Shown: positions 22,896-29,936 of the stretch, piece after piece | How the letters are laid out: each line of letters opens with the position of its first letter | Position numbering within the stretch: position 1 is the stretch's first letter | From: DAHUYF01 sp035553515 | GTDB lineage: Bacteria > Pseudomonadota > Alphaproteobacteria > ATCC43930 > CGMCC-115725 | Assembly: GCA_035553515.1 (NCBI GenBank) | Contig: DATNDG010000126.1 | Span: 1 to 57,542 of the forward strand | DNA: 57,542 nt | Direction of reading: 5' to 3' | The notes under the pieces: generated by a model | What the model saw: the letters and a program-made list of their open reading frames with translations, nothing else | Databases searched by the model: none | Told to the model about the DNA's origin: nothing | Made by a program: the position numbers and the translations under genes

Positions 22896-23597
22896 ATGAC
22901 CACGTCCACCATGACGGCGGCGGCTCGCCTCGCCGCGAAGCTGCTCGCCCACCGCCAGACCCCGCAAGAAGAGGTCGGCGATCTCATCCGCCACGTGCAT
23001 GGCGCGCTGGCCCGATTGAGCGAATCTCCTGCGGCCGACTCTCCGGCGGCGAGCGAGGCGGAGATATCGGAGACGGCGCCGACGCCGCCCCGCAAGCGGC
23101 GGGCGCGCAGCGCCGCCGTCGAGATGCCGGAGACCGCGCCGTCCGAGCCGAGCGAGCCGGCAGCGCCGGCGCCCAAATTAATCCGCCGCTCCGAACTCGC
23201 CGCGACGCCGGCGGCCACCGCGGTAACGCCGATCCTGGCGCCACCGCAGAGCACCGTGCGTGGCGTGGTGCGCTGGTTCGATCCGAAGAGCGGCAAGGGC
23301 GCGCTGCGCCTCACCGGGTTGGGCGACGTCCCGTTCGAGGCCTCGCTCCTCGCCGAGTCCGGCATCACGCGGCTCTTCAAGGGCCAGGAGGTCGAGGCAA
23401 CGGTGGTGGCGCATGGCGCGACGTCGCAGGTGCAGCACCTGTCGCTGCCGGGCACGGTCACCGCGTCGCCGCTCGGCGGTGGGGTGGTCAAGACGCGCCA
23501 TGCCAAGCCGGTCGTGGTCGAGCTGAAGCGCGAGGCGCTGCGCCGGGTCGCCGCGCGCGCCGAGGCCGAGCACGTGCTGGGCTCGACGCGCCGCTAG
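22896..23597 (+). CDS. MucR-like N-terminal domain fused to a cold-shock-like domain
   Basis: The 233-residue protein begins with TAAARLAAKLLAHRQTPQEE and VGDLIRHVHGALARL (about residues 7-41), like the N-terminal oligomerisation region of Ros/MucR regulators (A-x-x-V-P-x-x-E-x-x-x-LI-x-x-VH-x-AL). The MucR zinc finger is absent. An Ala/Pro/Glu linker with a basic patch PRKRRAR follows, then at about residues 122-188 a cold-shock fold: RGVVRWFDPKSGKGAL, VPFEASLL, GITRLFKGQEVEATVV. A nucleic-acid-binding regulator is likely. The RNP motifs are only partly kept (GKGAL in place of GFGFI). Confidence 0.75.
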   Translation: MTTSTMTAAARLAAKLLAHRQTPQEEVGDLIRHVHGALARLSESPAADSPAASEAEISETAPTPPRKRRARSAAVEMPETAPSEPSEPAAPAPKLIRRSELAATPAATAVTPILAPPQSTVRGVVRWFDPKSGKGALRLTGLGDVPFEASLLAESGITRLFKGQEVEATVVAHGATSQVQHLSLPGTVTASPLGGGVVKTRHAKPVVVELKREALRRVAARAEAEHVLGSTRR

Positions 23598-23627
23598 AAA
23601 CAGCGGAGCGCTTCCGCGCACCGCAGA

Positions 23628-23816
23628 TCAGTCATCGCACCGCAGCGAATCGGCGCCTATCGTCGGAAAGAGCCGGCGCTCAGGGCCTGCGCATCGCGCG
23701 CACCCGTTCTCGACCTGCTGGAAGAAATCCTCGCAGACCTGATCGAAGAGCCCGGGCTCCTCGATGTTGAGCGTGTAATAGAGGCGGAGCCCGTCATCGG
23801 TGGTGAGATGCGGCGT
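23628..23816 (-). pseudogene. Remnant of an alpha/beta hydrolase with internal deletion
   Basis: A frame of 63 codons starts with ACG where ATG would be expected, and reads PHLTTDDGLRLYYTLNIEEP and GLFDQVCEDFFQQVENG, then an unrelated Cys-rich end. The first part is a typical hydrolase N-terminus and the second a typical hydrolase C-terminal helix (xNxEEPxxFxxxVxDFxxQVE). The whole catalytic core is missing. It lies 22 bases after the SDR stop, after an AAAGGGGAGGGAG RBS, so an intact gene was once co-transcribed with it. Confidence 0.5.
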
Positions 23817-23838
23817 GCCGGCTCCCTCCCCTTTCGCC

Positions 23839-24621
23839 TCACATCACGGCGCCGCGATTGGCGATGCCGCCATCGATGGTGACGATCGTACCGCTCGTGT
23901 AGCCGGAGCGCTCCGAAGCGAGGAAGGCGGCCATCGCGGCGATCTCCTCGGGCGTCGCCGGCCGACCGAAGGGCATCGATTTCGTCAGCTCCGGCCAGCG
24001 CTCGGCATCGCCGAGCCGGTCCTGCGCGCGCTTCCTGAGCAAGGTCACAAGCCGGTCGGTCGAGACTGGCCCGGGATTGATGCCGACGACGCGCAGCCCG
24101 GACTCGGGCGCGGTACCGCCCAGCGCGCGGGTGAAGGCCATGAGAGCGGCATTGCCGGTGCTGCCGGCGATATAGGCTGCATCGAGCCGCTCGCCGGCGC
24201 TGCCGATGATGTTGACGATGACGCCACGGCGGCGCGTCCTCATCGACGCGACATAAGCGCGGCACAGATTGATGTAGCCGAAGACTTTGAGGTCCCAGGC
24301 CTCGCGCCAGCGCGGCTCGTCGATCTCGTCGAGCGTGCCGCCGGGGATCGCGCCGGCATTGTTCACCAGGATGTCGATCTCCGGATGGTCGTGGGCAAGG
24401 CTGCGCGCCGCATCGCTTCGACTGAGATCGAGCGGCACGGCGGTGACCGCAACGTTGCGCTCGGCACGGATCTCGTCGCGCACGCGCTCGAGATCGGCCG
24501 GCGTGCGGGCCACCAGCACGAGATCGCAGCCCTCCGCGGCGAGGAGGCACGCTACCGCACGGCCGATGCCTTTGGATGCGCCGGTGACCAGCGCCTTCTT
24601 GCCGGCGAGATCAAGTTCCAT
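23839..24621 (-). CDS. Short-chain dehydrogenase/reductase
   Basis: The 260-residue SDR has TGASKGIG (about residues 13-20), NNAGAIPGG, a Ser in NIIGSAG and a YIAGSTGN segment where the usual YxxxK would lie: Tyr is present but the Lys position is Asn in this reading, so catalysis may be altered. The C-terminus GYTSGTIVTIDGGIANRG is classical. GGGGAGGAGGAG precedes ATG 24621. It is divergent from another SDR at 24702. Substrate unknown. Confidence 0.88.
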   Translation of the reverse strand: MELDLAGKKALVTGASKGIGRAVACLLAAEGCDLVLVARTPADLERVRDEIRAERNVAVTAVPLDLSRSDAARSLAHDHPEIDILVNNAGAIPGGTLDEIDEPRWREAWDLKVFGYINLCRAYVASMRTRRRGVIVNIIGSAGERLDAAYIAGSTGNAALMAFTRALGGTAPESGLRVVGINPGPVSTDRLVTLLRKRAQDRLGDAERWPELTKSMPFGRPATPEEIAAMAAFLASERSGYTSGTIVTIDGGIANRGAVM

Positions 24622-24701
24622 CTCCTCCTCCCCATGGTTTGCTTTGCCGGCCACTATGCGGCAGAACCGAGGCTTCGGCCACCCGTCTCGAGGAGGGCCC
24701 C

Positions 24702-25373
24702 ATGCCCGAGATCGCTCTCATCGTCGGCGCCGGCAGCGGCCTCAGCGCCGCACTGGCGCGGCTCTTCGCCCGTGAGCAGATGCAGGTCGCGCTGGCGGCG
24801 CGGCGAACCGACAAATTGGCGCCGCTCCTCGCCGAGACCGGTGCCCGTGCCTGGCGGGCGGATACGACCCGGAAGGACGAGGTGGCGGCGTTGTTCGCCA
24901 CGGTCGAGTCCGAGCTCGGAACACCGGACATCGTCGTCTACAACCCAAGCGCCCGCGCACGCGGGACCATCACCGAGCTCGATCCGGAAGAGGTGAAGAA
25001 CACGCTGCTGGTGAGCTGCTATGGCGGCTTCCTGGTGGCGCAGGAAGCGGCGCGGCGGATGCTGAAGCGCGGCAGCGGCACGATCCTCTTCACCGGTGCC
25101 TCGGCCAGCGTCAAGGGCTATGCGCGCTCGGCGCCGTTCGCCATGGGCAAGTTCGGTCTGCGCGGGCTGGCGCAGAGCCTCGCGCGCGAACTCGCGCCGC
25201 AGAACATCCATGTCGGCCATTTCGTCATCGACGGCGGCATCGGCCGTGCGGAGAGCGGCGACGCGCTGCTCGATCCCGACGCGATCGCAGCGACCTACCT
25301 CGCGCTTCACCGTCAGCACCGCAGCGCCTGGACCTGGGAGATGGAGCTCAGGCCCTGGGTCGAAAAATTCTGA
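24702..25373 (+). CDS. SDR-family protein with Tyr replaced by Phe
   Basis: The 223-residue SDR has the nucleotide-binding start ALIVGAGSGLSAALARLF, a conserved VVYNPSARARG where classical SDRs have NNAG, and the Ser motif FTGASASVKG. The catalytic YxxxK reads FAMGK, so the proton-donating Tyr is missing. HVGHFVIDGGIGRAESGD follows. Related proteins with this pattern exist and are annotated as SDR oxidoreductases; activity is uncertain. GGAGGGCCCC lies before ATG 24702. Confidence 0.85.
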   Translation: MPEIALIVGAGSGLSAALARLFAREQMQVALAARRTDKLAPLLAETGARAWRADTTRKDEVAALFATVESELGTPDIVVYNPSARARGTITELDPEEVKNTLLVSCYGGFLVAQEAARRMLKRGSGTILFTGASASVKGYARSAPFAMGKFGLRGLAQSLARELAPQNIHVGHFVIDGGIGRAESGDALLDPDAIAATYLALHRQHRSAWTWEMELRPWVEKF

Positions 25374-25406
25374 ACAAAAAAGAAGGGCCGCGCTGCTGCA
25401 CGGCCC
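25374..25406 (-). terminator. Intrinsic terminator of the MoaD-BNR operon
   Basis: Read on the minus strand, GGGCCG-TGCAGCAGCG-CGGCCC (25406-25385) is followed by TTCTTTTTTGTT (25384-25373), a proper rho-independent terminator. It also lies directly behind the plus-strand SDR stop. It shows that minus-strand transcription runs through 25411-25697. Confidence 0.75.
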
Positions 25407-25410
25407 AAGT

Positions 25411-25701
25411 TCAGGGAGGAAACGCCCTCAACGGGCGTCCACGTCCGCGATTTGGCAAGAAGCCGGCGATTTCGCAAGCGCGGGACGGCGCATGGCCGCA
25501 ATGCGAAAAGCGCAGATGCGACATCTGCGCGCAGTCGACGTGCAGCACGAACCGCAAATGTCGTGCCGCTCTGCCGGCACGTAGCTTTTGGTCGCGTACG
25601 CTGCGCAGTTTGAATTCGCGCCAGCCCTCCCGCAGGAAATCGAGCAGGCGATCCTGAACCTGCGGGAGGCCGCCGAGCCGACTGAGGAAAGCCGAGATCA
25701 C
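25411..25701 (-). CDS. Possible small protein or structured 3' region of the BNR operon
   Basis: GTG at 25701 overlaps the BNR gene stop (GTGA), as in several real pairs in this window, and opens 96 codons starting MISAFLSRLGGLPQVQDRLL. The first 35 residues look helical and plausible; the rest is Arg/His/Cys-rich and less convincing. The DNA here (about 320 bases without a sure gene) holds two perfect hairpins at 25510-25530 and 25562-25581 and ends in a terminator. It may instead be a 3' untranslated or non-coding RNA. Confidence 0.3.
   Translation of the reverse strand: MISAFLSRLGGLPQVQDRLLDFLREGWREFKLRSVRDQKLRAGRAARHLRFVLHVDCAQMSHLRFSHCGHAPSRACEIAGFLPNRGRGRPLRAFPP
25510..25530. repeat. 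Perfect 9-bp inverted repeat
   Basis: GCGCAGATG (25510-25518), loop CGA, CATCTGCGC (25522-25530). A second hairpin, CGTGCCG-CTCTGC-CGGCACG, lies at 25562-25581. Both would form in the minus-strand transcript after the BNR gene. Confidence 0.55.
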
Positions 25702-26786
25702 GCCTCGGCGAAGCGCACCACCGCGATCGGCGGCAGCCGCGCTTCGGACATGGTCCAGGAATCGCCGCCATCCTCGGAGATCCAGAGGCCGCCGGTGGAG
25801 GAGCCGAAGGCGAGGCGATCGCCGCCGTCATCGACCGAGAGCGCATGACGGAGGACGAGATCATAGGCGTGACGCTGCGGCAGGCCGCGGGTCAGCACGT
25901 CGAAACGTCGGCCGCCGTCGCGCGTGCGGGCGACGACGAGCTTGCCGTCCACCGGAATGCGCCGCTCGTCCTTGATCGCCGGCACGAACCAGGCGGTGTC
26001 GGCGTCGCGCGGATGGACGGCGACGGCGAAGCCGAATTTCGACGGGCCGATCGCCGTCACTTCGCACCAGCTCGCGCCTGCATCCTCGGAGCGGAAGACG
26101 CCGTTGTGGTGCTGGCACCACAGGATCTCCGGCCGCGCCGCAGAGCGCGCGAGGCGGTGGATGTCCTGCGCGACGGGATCGCCGCTGCGCTCGGGCGGCA
26201 TGTACTCGGCATGCATGCCGCGATTGATGAGGCGCCAGGAGGCGCCGGCGTCGCCGCTCGCCCAGACGCCGCCGGTCGAGACGCCGATGCGGATATCCGC
26301 GGGATCGCGGGGATCGACAAGGACGCTGCTGATGCCCGGTTGCTCGCCCCCGGCGACGCCGCCCCATTGCTTGCGCTCGGGCGCCAGCCACAGCGCCTCG
26401 CTCAGCGACCAGGTCGCCCCGTCGTCGTCCGAACGGAAGAGGCCGCCCGGCATGGTTCCCGCCCAGAGCCGACCGGCGACGCCGCCCGGCTCCAGCGCCC
26501 AGATCTTGCCGAGCGACCAGGGATGGGGATCGTCGCCGAGATGATCGGGCTTCGGCGGAAAGGCCGGCGACGGCAGCTCCTGCCACGCAGCCCCGCGATC
26601 GCAGCGCCACAGCTTCGCGCCGAAATGGCCGAGATCGAGCGCGGCATAGAGCGTCCCGTCGGGGCGCGCGAGCACCGCCGAAACCGGCTCGCCGAGAAAC
26701 GCCGTCTCCGCCACTTCCCAGCCTTGCCTGCCGCGCTCGAAGGTGAAGAGACCCTTGCGCGTTCCGACGTGCAGCCGATCGGTCAT
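25698..26786 (-). CDS. BNR/sialidase-like beta-propeller protein
   Basis: The 362-residue protein has repeated Asp-box (BNR) motifs S/T-x-D-x-G-x-T/S-W: SDDDGATW, SGDAGASW, SEDAGASW, SEDGGDSW, giving a beta-propeller like exo-sialidases, photosystem assembly factor Ycf48 and VPS10 proteins. It begins TDRLHVGTRKGLFTFER. There is no signal peptide, so it is probably cytoplasmic. The catalytic residues of true sialidases are not evident. It is downstream of a MoaD-like gene by 11 bases. Function unknown. RBS GGGAGGAA before ATG 26786. Confidence 0.85.
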   Translation of the reverse strand: MTDRLHVGTRKGLFTFERGRQGWEVAETAFLGEPVSAVLARPDGTLYAALDLGHFGAKLWRCDRGAAWQELPSPAFPPKPDHLGDDPHPWSLGKIWALEPGGVAGRLWAGTMPGGLFRSDDDGATWSLSEALWLAPERKQWGGVAGGEQPGISSVLVDPRDPADIRIGVSTGGVWASGDAGASWRLINRGMHAEYMPPERSGDPVAQDIHRLARSAARPEILWCQHHNGVFRSEDAGASWCEVTAIGPSKFGFAVAVHPRDADTAWFVPAIKDERRIPVDGKLVVARTRDGGRRFDVLTRGLPQRHAYDLVLRHALSVDDGGDRLAFGSSTGGLWISEDGGDSWTMSEARLPPIAVVRFAEA

Positions 26787-26797
26787 GCGTTCCTCCC

Positions 26798-27067
26798 TCA
26801 CCCGCCGGTGAGCGCTTGGAAAACGTGAACCTCGTCGCCCGGAGCGAGCGGATCGTCGAGCCCTCTCCGGTCGCGCACCGGCTCGCCGTTGATGTAGACG
26901 GCGACGTGGCGGCGGAGCGCCCCCTGATCGTCGAGGACATAGCCGCGCAGCGCCGGACGCGCCGCGAACACCGCATCGAGCGCCGCGCCCAGCGTCGCGC
27001 CCTCGACCGAGACGGCGGGGGCGTCGAGAAAGCGCGCCAGCGCGCGCGTGAACGACACCCTCGGCAT
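26798..27067 (-). CDS. MoaD/ThiS-family ubiquitin-like protein
   Basis: The 89-residue protein has a ubiquitin-like fold pattern: VSFTRALARFLDAP, GATLGAALDAVF, VAVYINGEPV, and the end LAPGDEVHVFQALTGG with the terminal Gly-Gly needed for adenylation and sulfur transfer. It is likely to be a sulfur carrier, but no E1-like enzyme or MoaE is beside it. It precedes the BNR protein in the same operon, a pairing I have seen in other genomes but cannot explain. Start may be 27094. Confidence 0.85.
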   Translation of the reverse strand: MPRVSFTRALARFLDAPAVSVEGATLGAALDAVFAARPALRGYVLDDQGALRRHVAVYINGEPVRDRRGLDDPLAPGDEVHVFQALTGG

Positions 27068-27125
27068 CACGTCCGGCCGCGCCGATCCCGGCATTCTGCT
27101 CGCACCGACCTCTCCCGCCGCTCGC

Positions 27126-27153
27126 TTGACATTTATGTTGATATCAACAGTAT
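27126..27153 (+). promoter_or_regulatory. MarR promoter with palindromic operator
   Basis: TTGACA at 27126-27131 and CAGTAT at 27148-27153 are 16 bases apart. Between and touching the -10 lies the perfect 14-base palindrome TGTTGATATCAACA (27136-27149). The transcript would start at about the ATG at 27160. The palindrome is placed to let the MarR protein repress itself and the divergent moaD operon. Confidence 0.6.
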
Positions 27154-27159
27154 GCGATC

Positions 27160-27729
27160 ATGTCAAAGCGCGACGTTCTGCCGTTCGACATCGCGTTTCG
27201 GGTCCGCGACGCCTGTCTCTGCCTGCACGCGCAGCGGGCAGCACGGGCGCTGGCCCGTCGCTTCGACGAGGCGCTGAGGCCCGCCGGCATCACCAACGGG
27301 CAATTCTCGCTGATGATGGCGCTCAACCAGGCGATGCCGCCAACGATGCGGCGGGTCGCGGATTTCCTGGTGATGGACCGCACCACGCTCACCGCCAATT
27401 TGAAGCCGCTGGAACGGCGCGAGCTGGTAACGGTGACGGTGGACCCGGCGGACCGCCGCAGCCGCCGGCTGACGCTCACCGCGGCGGGGCGGCGCGTGCT
27501 GGCGGCGGCAGTGCCGCTCTGGATGGAGATGCAAGCCCAGCTCGAGCGGCTTCTGGGAGAGGGCGGCGCCGATCGGCTGCGCAGCGGTCTCGGCCTGGTC
27601 TCGGACGCCGAGGCCGAGAGCCTCGCACTTAGGCGGCCCCGCCGTCCACCAGCCAGCTTTGCCCGGTCACCGCACCCGCCTCGTCGGAAGCAAGGAACAG
27701 CACGAGCGGGGTCACGTCCTCGGGCGTAA
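27160..27729 (+). CDS. MarR-family transcriptional regulator with long C-terminal extension
   Basis: The winged helix spans about residues 30-120: FDEALRPAGITNGQFSLM, MRRVADFLVMDRTTLTANLKP, LVTVTVDPADRRSRRLTLT with the DxRxxR wing. After residue about 155 (LALRR) the sequence becomes a basic Pro/Arg stretch that is antisense to the end of the convergent SDR gene, 101 bases of overlap, so the natural stop may have been lost. There is no ribosome binding site before the ATG. It is likely to repress itself and moaD-BNR. Confidence 0.85.
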   Translation: MSKRDVLPFDIAFRVRDACLCLHAQRAARALARRFDEALRPAGITNGQFSLMMALNQAMPPTMRRVADFLVMDRTTLTANLKPLERRELVTVTVDPADRRSRRLTLTAAGRRVLAAAVPLWMEMQAQLERLLGEGGADRLRSGLGLVSDAEAESLALRRPRRPPASFARSPHPPRRKQGTARAGSRPRA

Positions 27730-28387
27730 GCTTGCGCTTCAAGCATTGCCCGCGCAGCAAATCTTTCTCGCCTTCCGGCGTCAGCCAGAGCGCGATCTGA
27801 CGCTCCGTCATGATCCAGCCCGGCACGACGCTGTTGACGCGGATGCCGCGCGGCCCGAGCTCGCGCGCGAGGGCGCGCGTCAGACCCACCACGGCCGATT
27901 TCGCCGTCTTGTAGGCGACGAAACTGTCCTGGCTGAGGAGATAGCTGCTCGATCCCATGTTGACGATCGCGCCGCCGCCGCGCGACGCCATGTCCTCGCA
28001 GACCGCCTGCGCGGCGAAAAATTGATGGTCGAGATTGGTCGCGAAGCGCTCGCGCCAATAGGCCGGGGTCACCTCGGAAAGCGCGTGGCGATCGTCGCGG
28101 GCGGCGTTGTTGACCAGGATCTCGATCGGCCCCAACGTCGCGCGGACACGGCTCACCGCCGCCTGAAGCGCTGCGACGTCGCGCAGATCGGCCGCCTCGA
28201 AATGCACCCCCTCGCCCAGCTCATCCGCCAGCGCGACGCCGGCCGAGCGGTCGAGATCGAGGAAGCCCACTTTGGTGCCCTGCTGCGCGAAGTCGCGGAC
28301 GATGGCCGCACCGATCCCCGTGGCGCCGCCAGTAACCAGAGCCACCTTATCGGCAAGGCTCGGATATCGCGCGATTGCCCGGCTCAT
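27629..28387 (-). CDS. Short-chain dehydrogenase/reductase
   Basis: The 252-residue SDR has TGGATGIG (about residues 19-26), LDLDRS for NAD preference, NNAARDD, the Ser in NMGSSSYLLSQDSF and YKTAK as catalytic YxxxK, ending VTGQSWLVDGGAA. The substrate could be a 3-oxoacyl or sugar derivative. It follows the EmrB pump by 11 bases on the same strand and so is probably in that operon. RBS GGGAGGAGG precedes ATG 28387. Confidence 0.9.
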   Translation of the reverse strand: MSRAIARYPSLADKVALVTGGATGIGAAIVRDFAQQGTKVGFLDLDRSAGVALADELGEGVHFEAADLRDVAALQAAVSRVRATLGPIEILVNNAARDDRHALSEVTPAYWRERFATNLDHQFFAAQAVCEDMASRGGGAIVNMGSSSYLLSQDSFVAYKTAKSAVVGLTRALARELGPRGIRVNSVVPGWIMTERQIALWLTPEGEKDLLRGQCLKRKLTPEDVTPLVLFLASDEAGAVTGQSWLVDGGAA

Positions 28388-28398
28388 GCGCCTCCTCC

Positions 28399-29925
28399 CT
28401 ACTCCATCGCCATGTGGGCTCCGTCCGCCGGCCGGCGCGGCCGTCGCAGCAGCAGCAGCAGCGGGATCGCCAGCACGGTTACGACCATCATGAACTCGAA
28501 ATTGTCGATATAGGCGATCATTCCCGCCTGGCGCGTGATTTCCTGATTGAGCGCCGCGAGCCCCCCCGTTGTGTGCAGGTTCCAGAGATGCTGAAGCGCC
28601 GGCAGATGGAGGGGCGTGGCGAAGGGCGTCACCTGCTGAGCAAGCGAGGCATGTGCGGTCTGGGTCATGCGGTCCTGCAGCGTCTCGACCATGGAGATCC
28701 CGATGCTGCCGCCGATGTTGCGCACGAGGCTGAAGAAGCCCGCTCCCTCGGCACGGTAGGAGGCGTCGAGCGTGGCAAAGGCAACGGTGCTGAGCGGGAC
28801 GAAGAGGAATCCCAGCCCCACGCCCTGGATCAGGCCGGCCGAGACAATCGGCTGCCAATCCATCTCGAGCGAGTAGCCGGTCATCTGGTAAAGCGAGAGG
28901 GTGGTGACGGCAAGGCCGAACAGCAGCAGCAGGCGGACATCGACCCGGCCGATGAGGCGGCCTACCGCCAGCATGGCGAACATCGTGCCGATGCCCCGCG
29001 GCATCATGACGAGGCCGGCGGTGGTCACGGGATAATCCATCAGGTCCTGAAGCATCGGCGGCAGCAGCGCGAGCGTCGCATAGAGGATGATGCCGACCAC
29101 GAAGATCAGCACGCAGCTGCCGACGAAGTTGCGGTCCTTCAGCAGCGCCGGATTGAGGAAGGGACGGTCGGCGATCGTCGTCCAGACCGAGAACATCCAG
29201 AAGCCCGAGACCGCGAGCGCGCATTCGATGATTGTCTCGAGCGAGCCGAACCAGGCGTTCTGCTCGCCGCGATCGAGCATGATCTGCAGCGCGCCGACGC
29301 CGAGGCTCAACAGGCCGAAGCCGAGGAAATCGAAGCGCTGCCCCCGGTCGCGCTTGGTGTCGCGCACGAAGGCGAGGATGCCGAGGAAGGCCAGGATGCC
29401 GACAGGCAGGTTGATGTAGAAGACCCATCGCCAATCATAGTTGAAGGTGAGCCAGCCGCCGAGAGTCGGCCCGAGGATCGGCCCCACCATGATGCCAGCA
29501 CCCCAGATCGCCATGGCCTGGCCCTGCTTCTCGCGCGGATTGATGTCGAGCAGCACGGATTGCGACAATGGCACCAGCGCCGCGCCGAAGATGCCCTGCA
29601 GCAGGCGGAAGATGACCATCTGGCCGAGGCTCGAGGCGCCGCCGCACAGCATCGAGGCGATGGTGAAGCCGCTAACCGAGACCAGGAAAACACGCTTGAG
29701 CCCGAGCCTTCCAGTGATCCAGCCGGTGACCGGCGTCATGATCGCGGCGGCGACGATGTAGGAGGTGAGGACCCAGGTGATCTGGTCGTAAGCCGCCGAC
29801 AGGCTGCCCTGCATATAGGGCAGCGCGACATTGGCGATCGTCGTGTCGAGCGCCTGCATGATCGTCGCCAGCATGATGGAGACGGTGATGAGTGCGCGAT
29901 TGGGCACGGCGCCGGGGGCGGCCAT
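28399..29925 (-). CDS. emrB: DHA2-family multidrug efflux MFS transporter (EmrB-type)
   Basis: The 508-residue inner-membrane protein has 14 predicted helices. Family marks are LATIMQALDTTIANVALPYM (helix 1 motif D1), TPVTGWITGRLGLKR (motif A) and AIWGAGIMVGPILGPTLGGW (motif C of antiporters). It expels hydrophobic drugs using the proton gradient, together with the EmrA-like adaptor encoded just upstream. No outer-membrane partner gene is nearby. Confidence 0.93.
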   Translation of the reverse strand: MAAPGAVPNRALITVSIMLATIMQALDTTIANVALPYMQGSLSAAYDQITWVLTSYIVAAAIMTPVTGWITGRLGLKRVFLVSVSGFTIASMLCGGASSLGQMVIFRLLQGIFGAALVPLSQSVLLDINPREKQGQAMAIWGAGIMVGPILGPTLGGWLTFNYDWRWVFYINLPVGILAFLGILAFVRDTKRDRGQRFDFLGFGLLSLGVGALQIMLDRGEQNAWFGSLETIIECALAVSGFWMFSVWTTIADRPFLNPALLKDRNFVGSCVLIFVVGIILYATLALLPPMLQDLMDYPVTTAGLVMMPRGIGTMFAMLAVGRLIGRVDVRLLLLFGLAVTTLSLYQMTGYSLEMDWQPIVSAGLIQGVGLGFLFVPLSTVAFATLDASYRAEGAGFFSLVRNIGGSIGISMVETLQDRMTQTAHASLAQQVTPFATPLHLPALQHLWNLHTTGGLAALNQEITRQAGMIAYIDNFEFMMVVTVLAIPLLLLLRRPRRPADGAHMAME

Positions 29926-29936
29926 GGCGGCAGACC

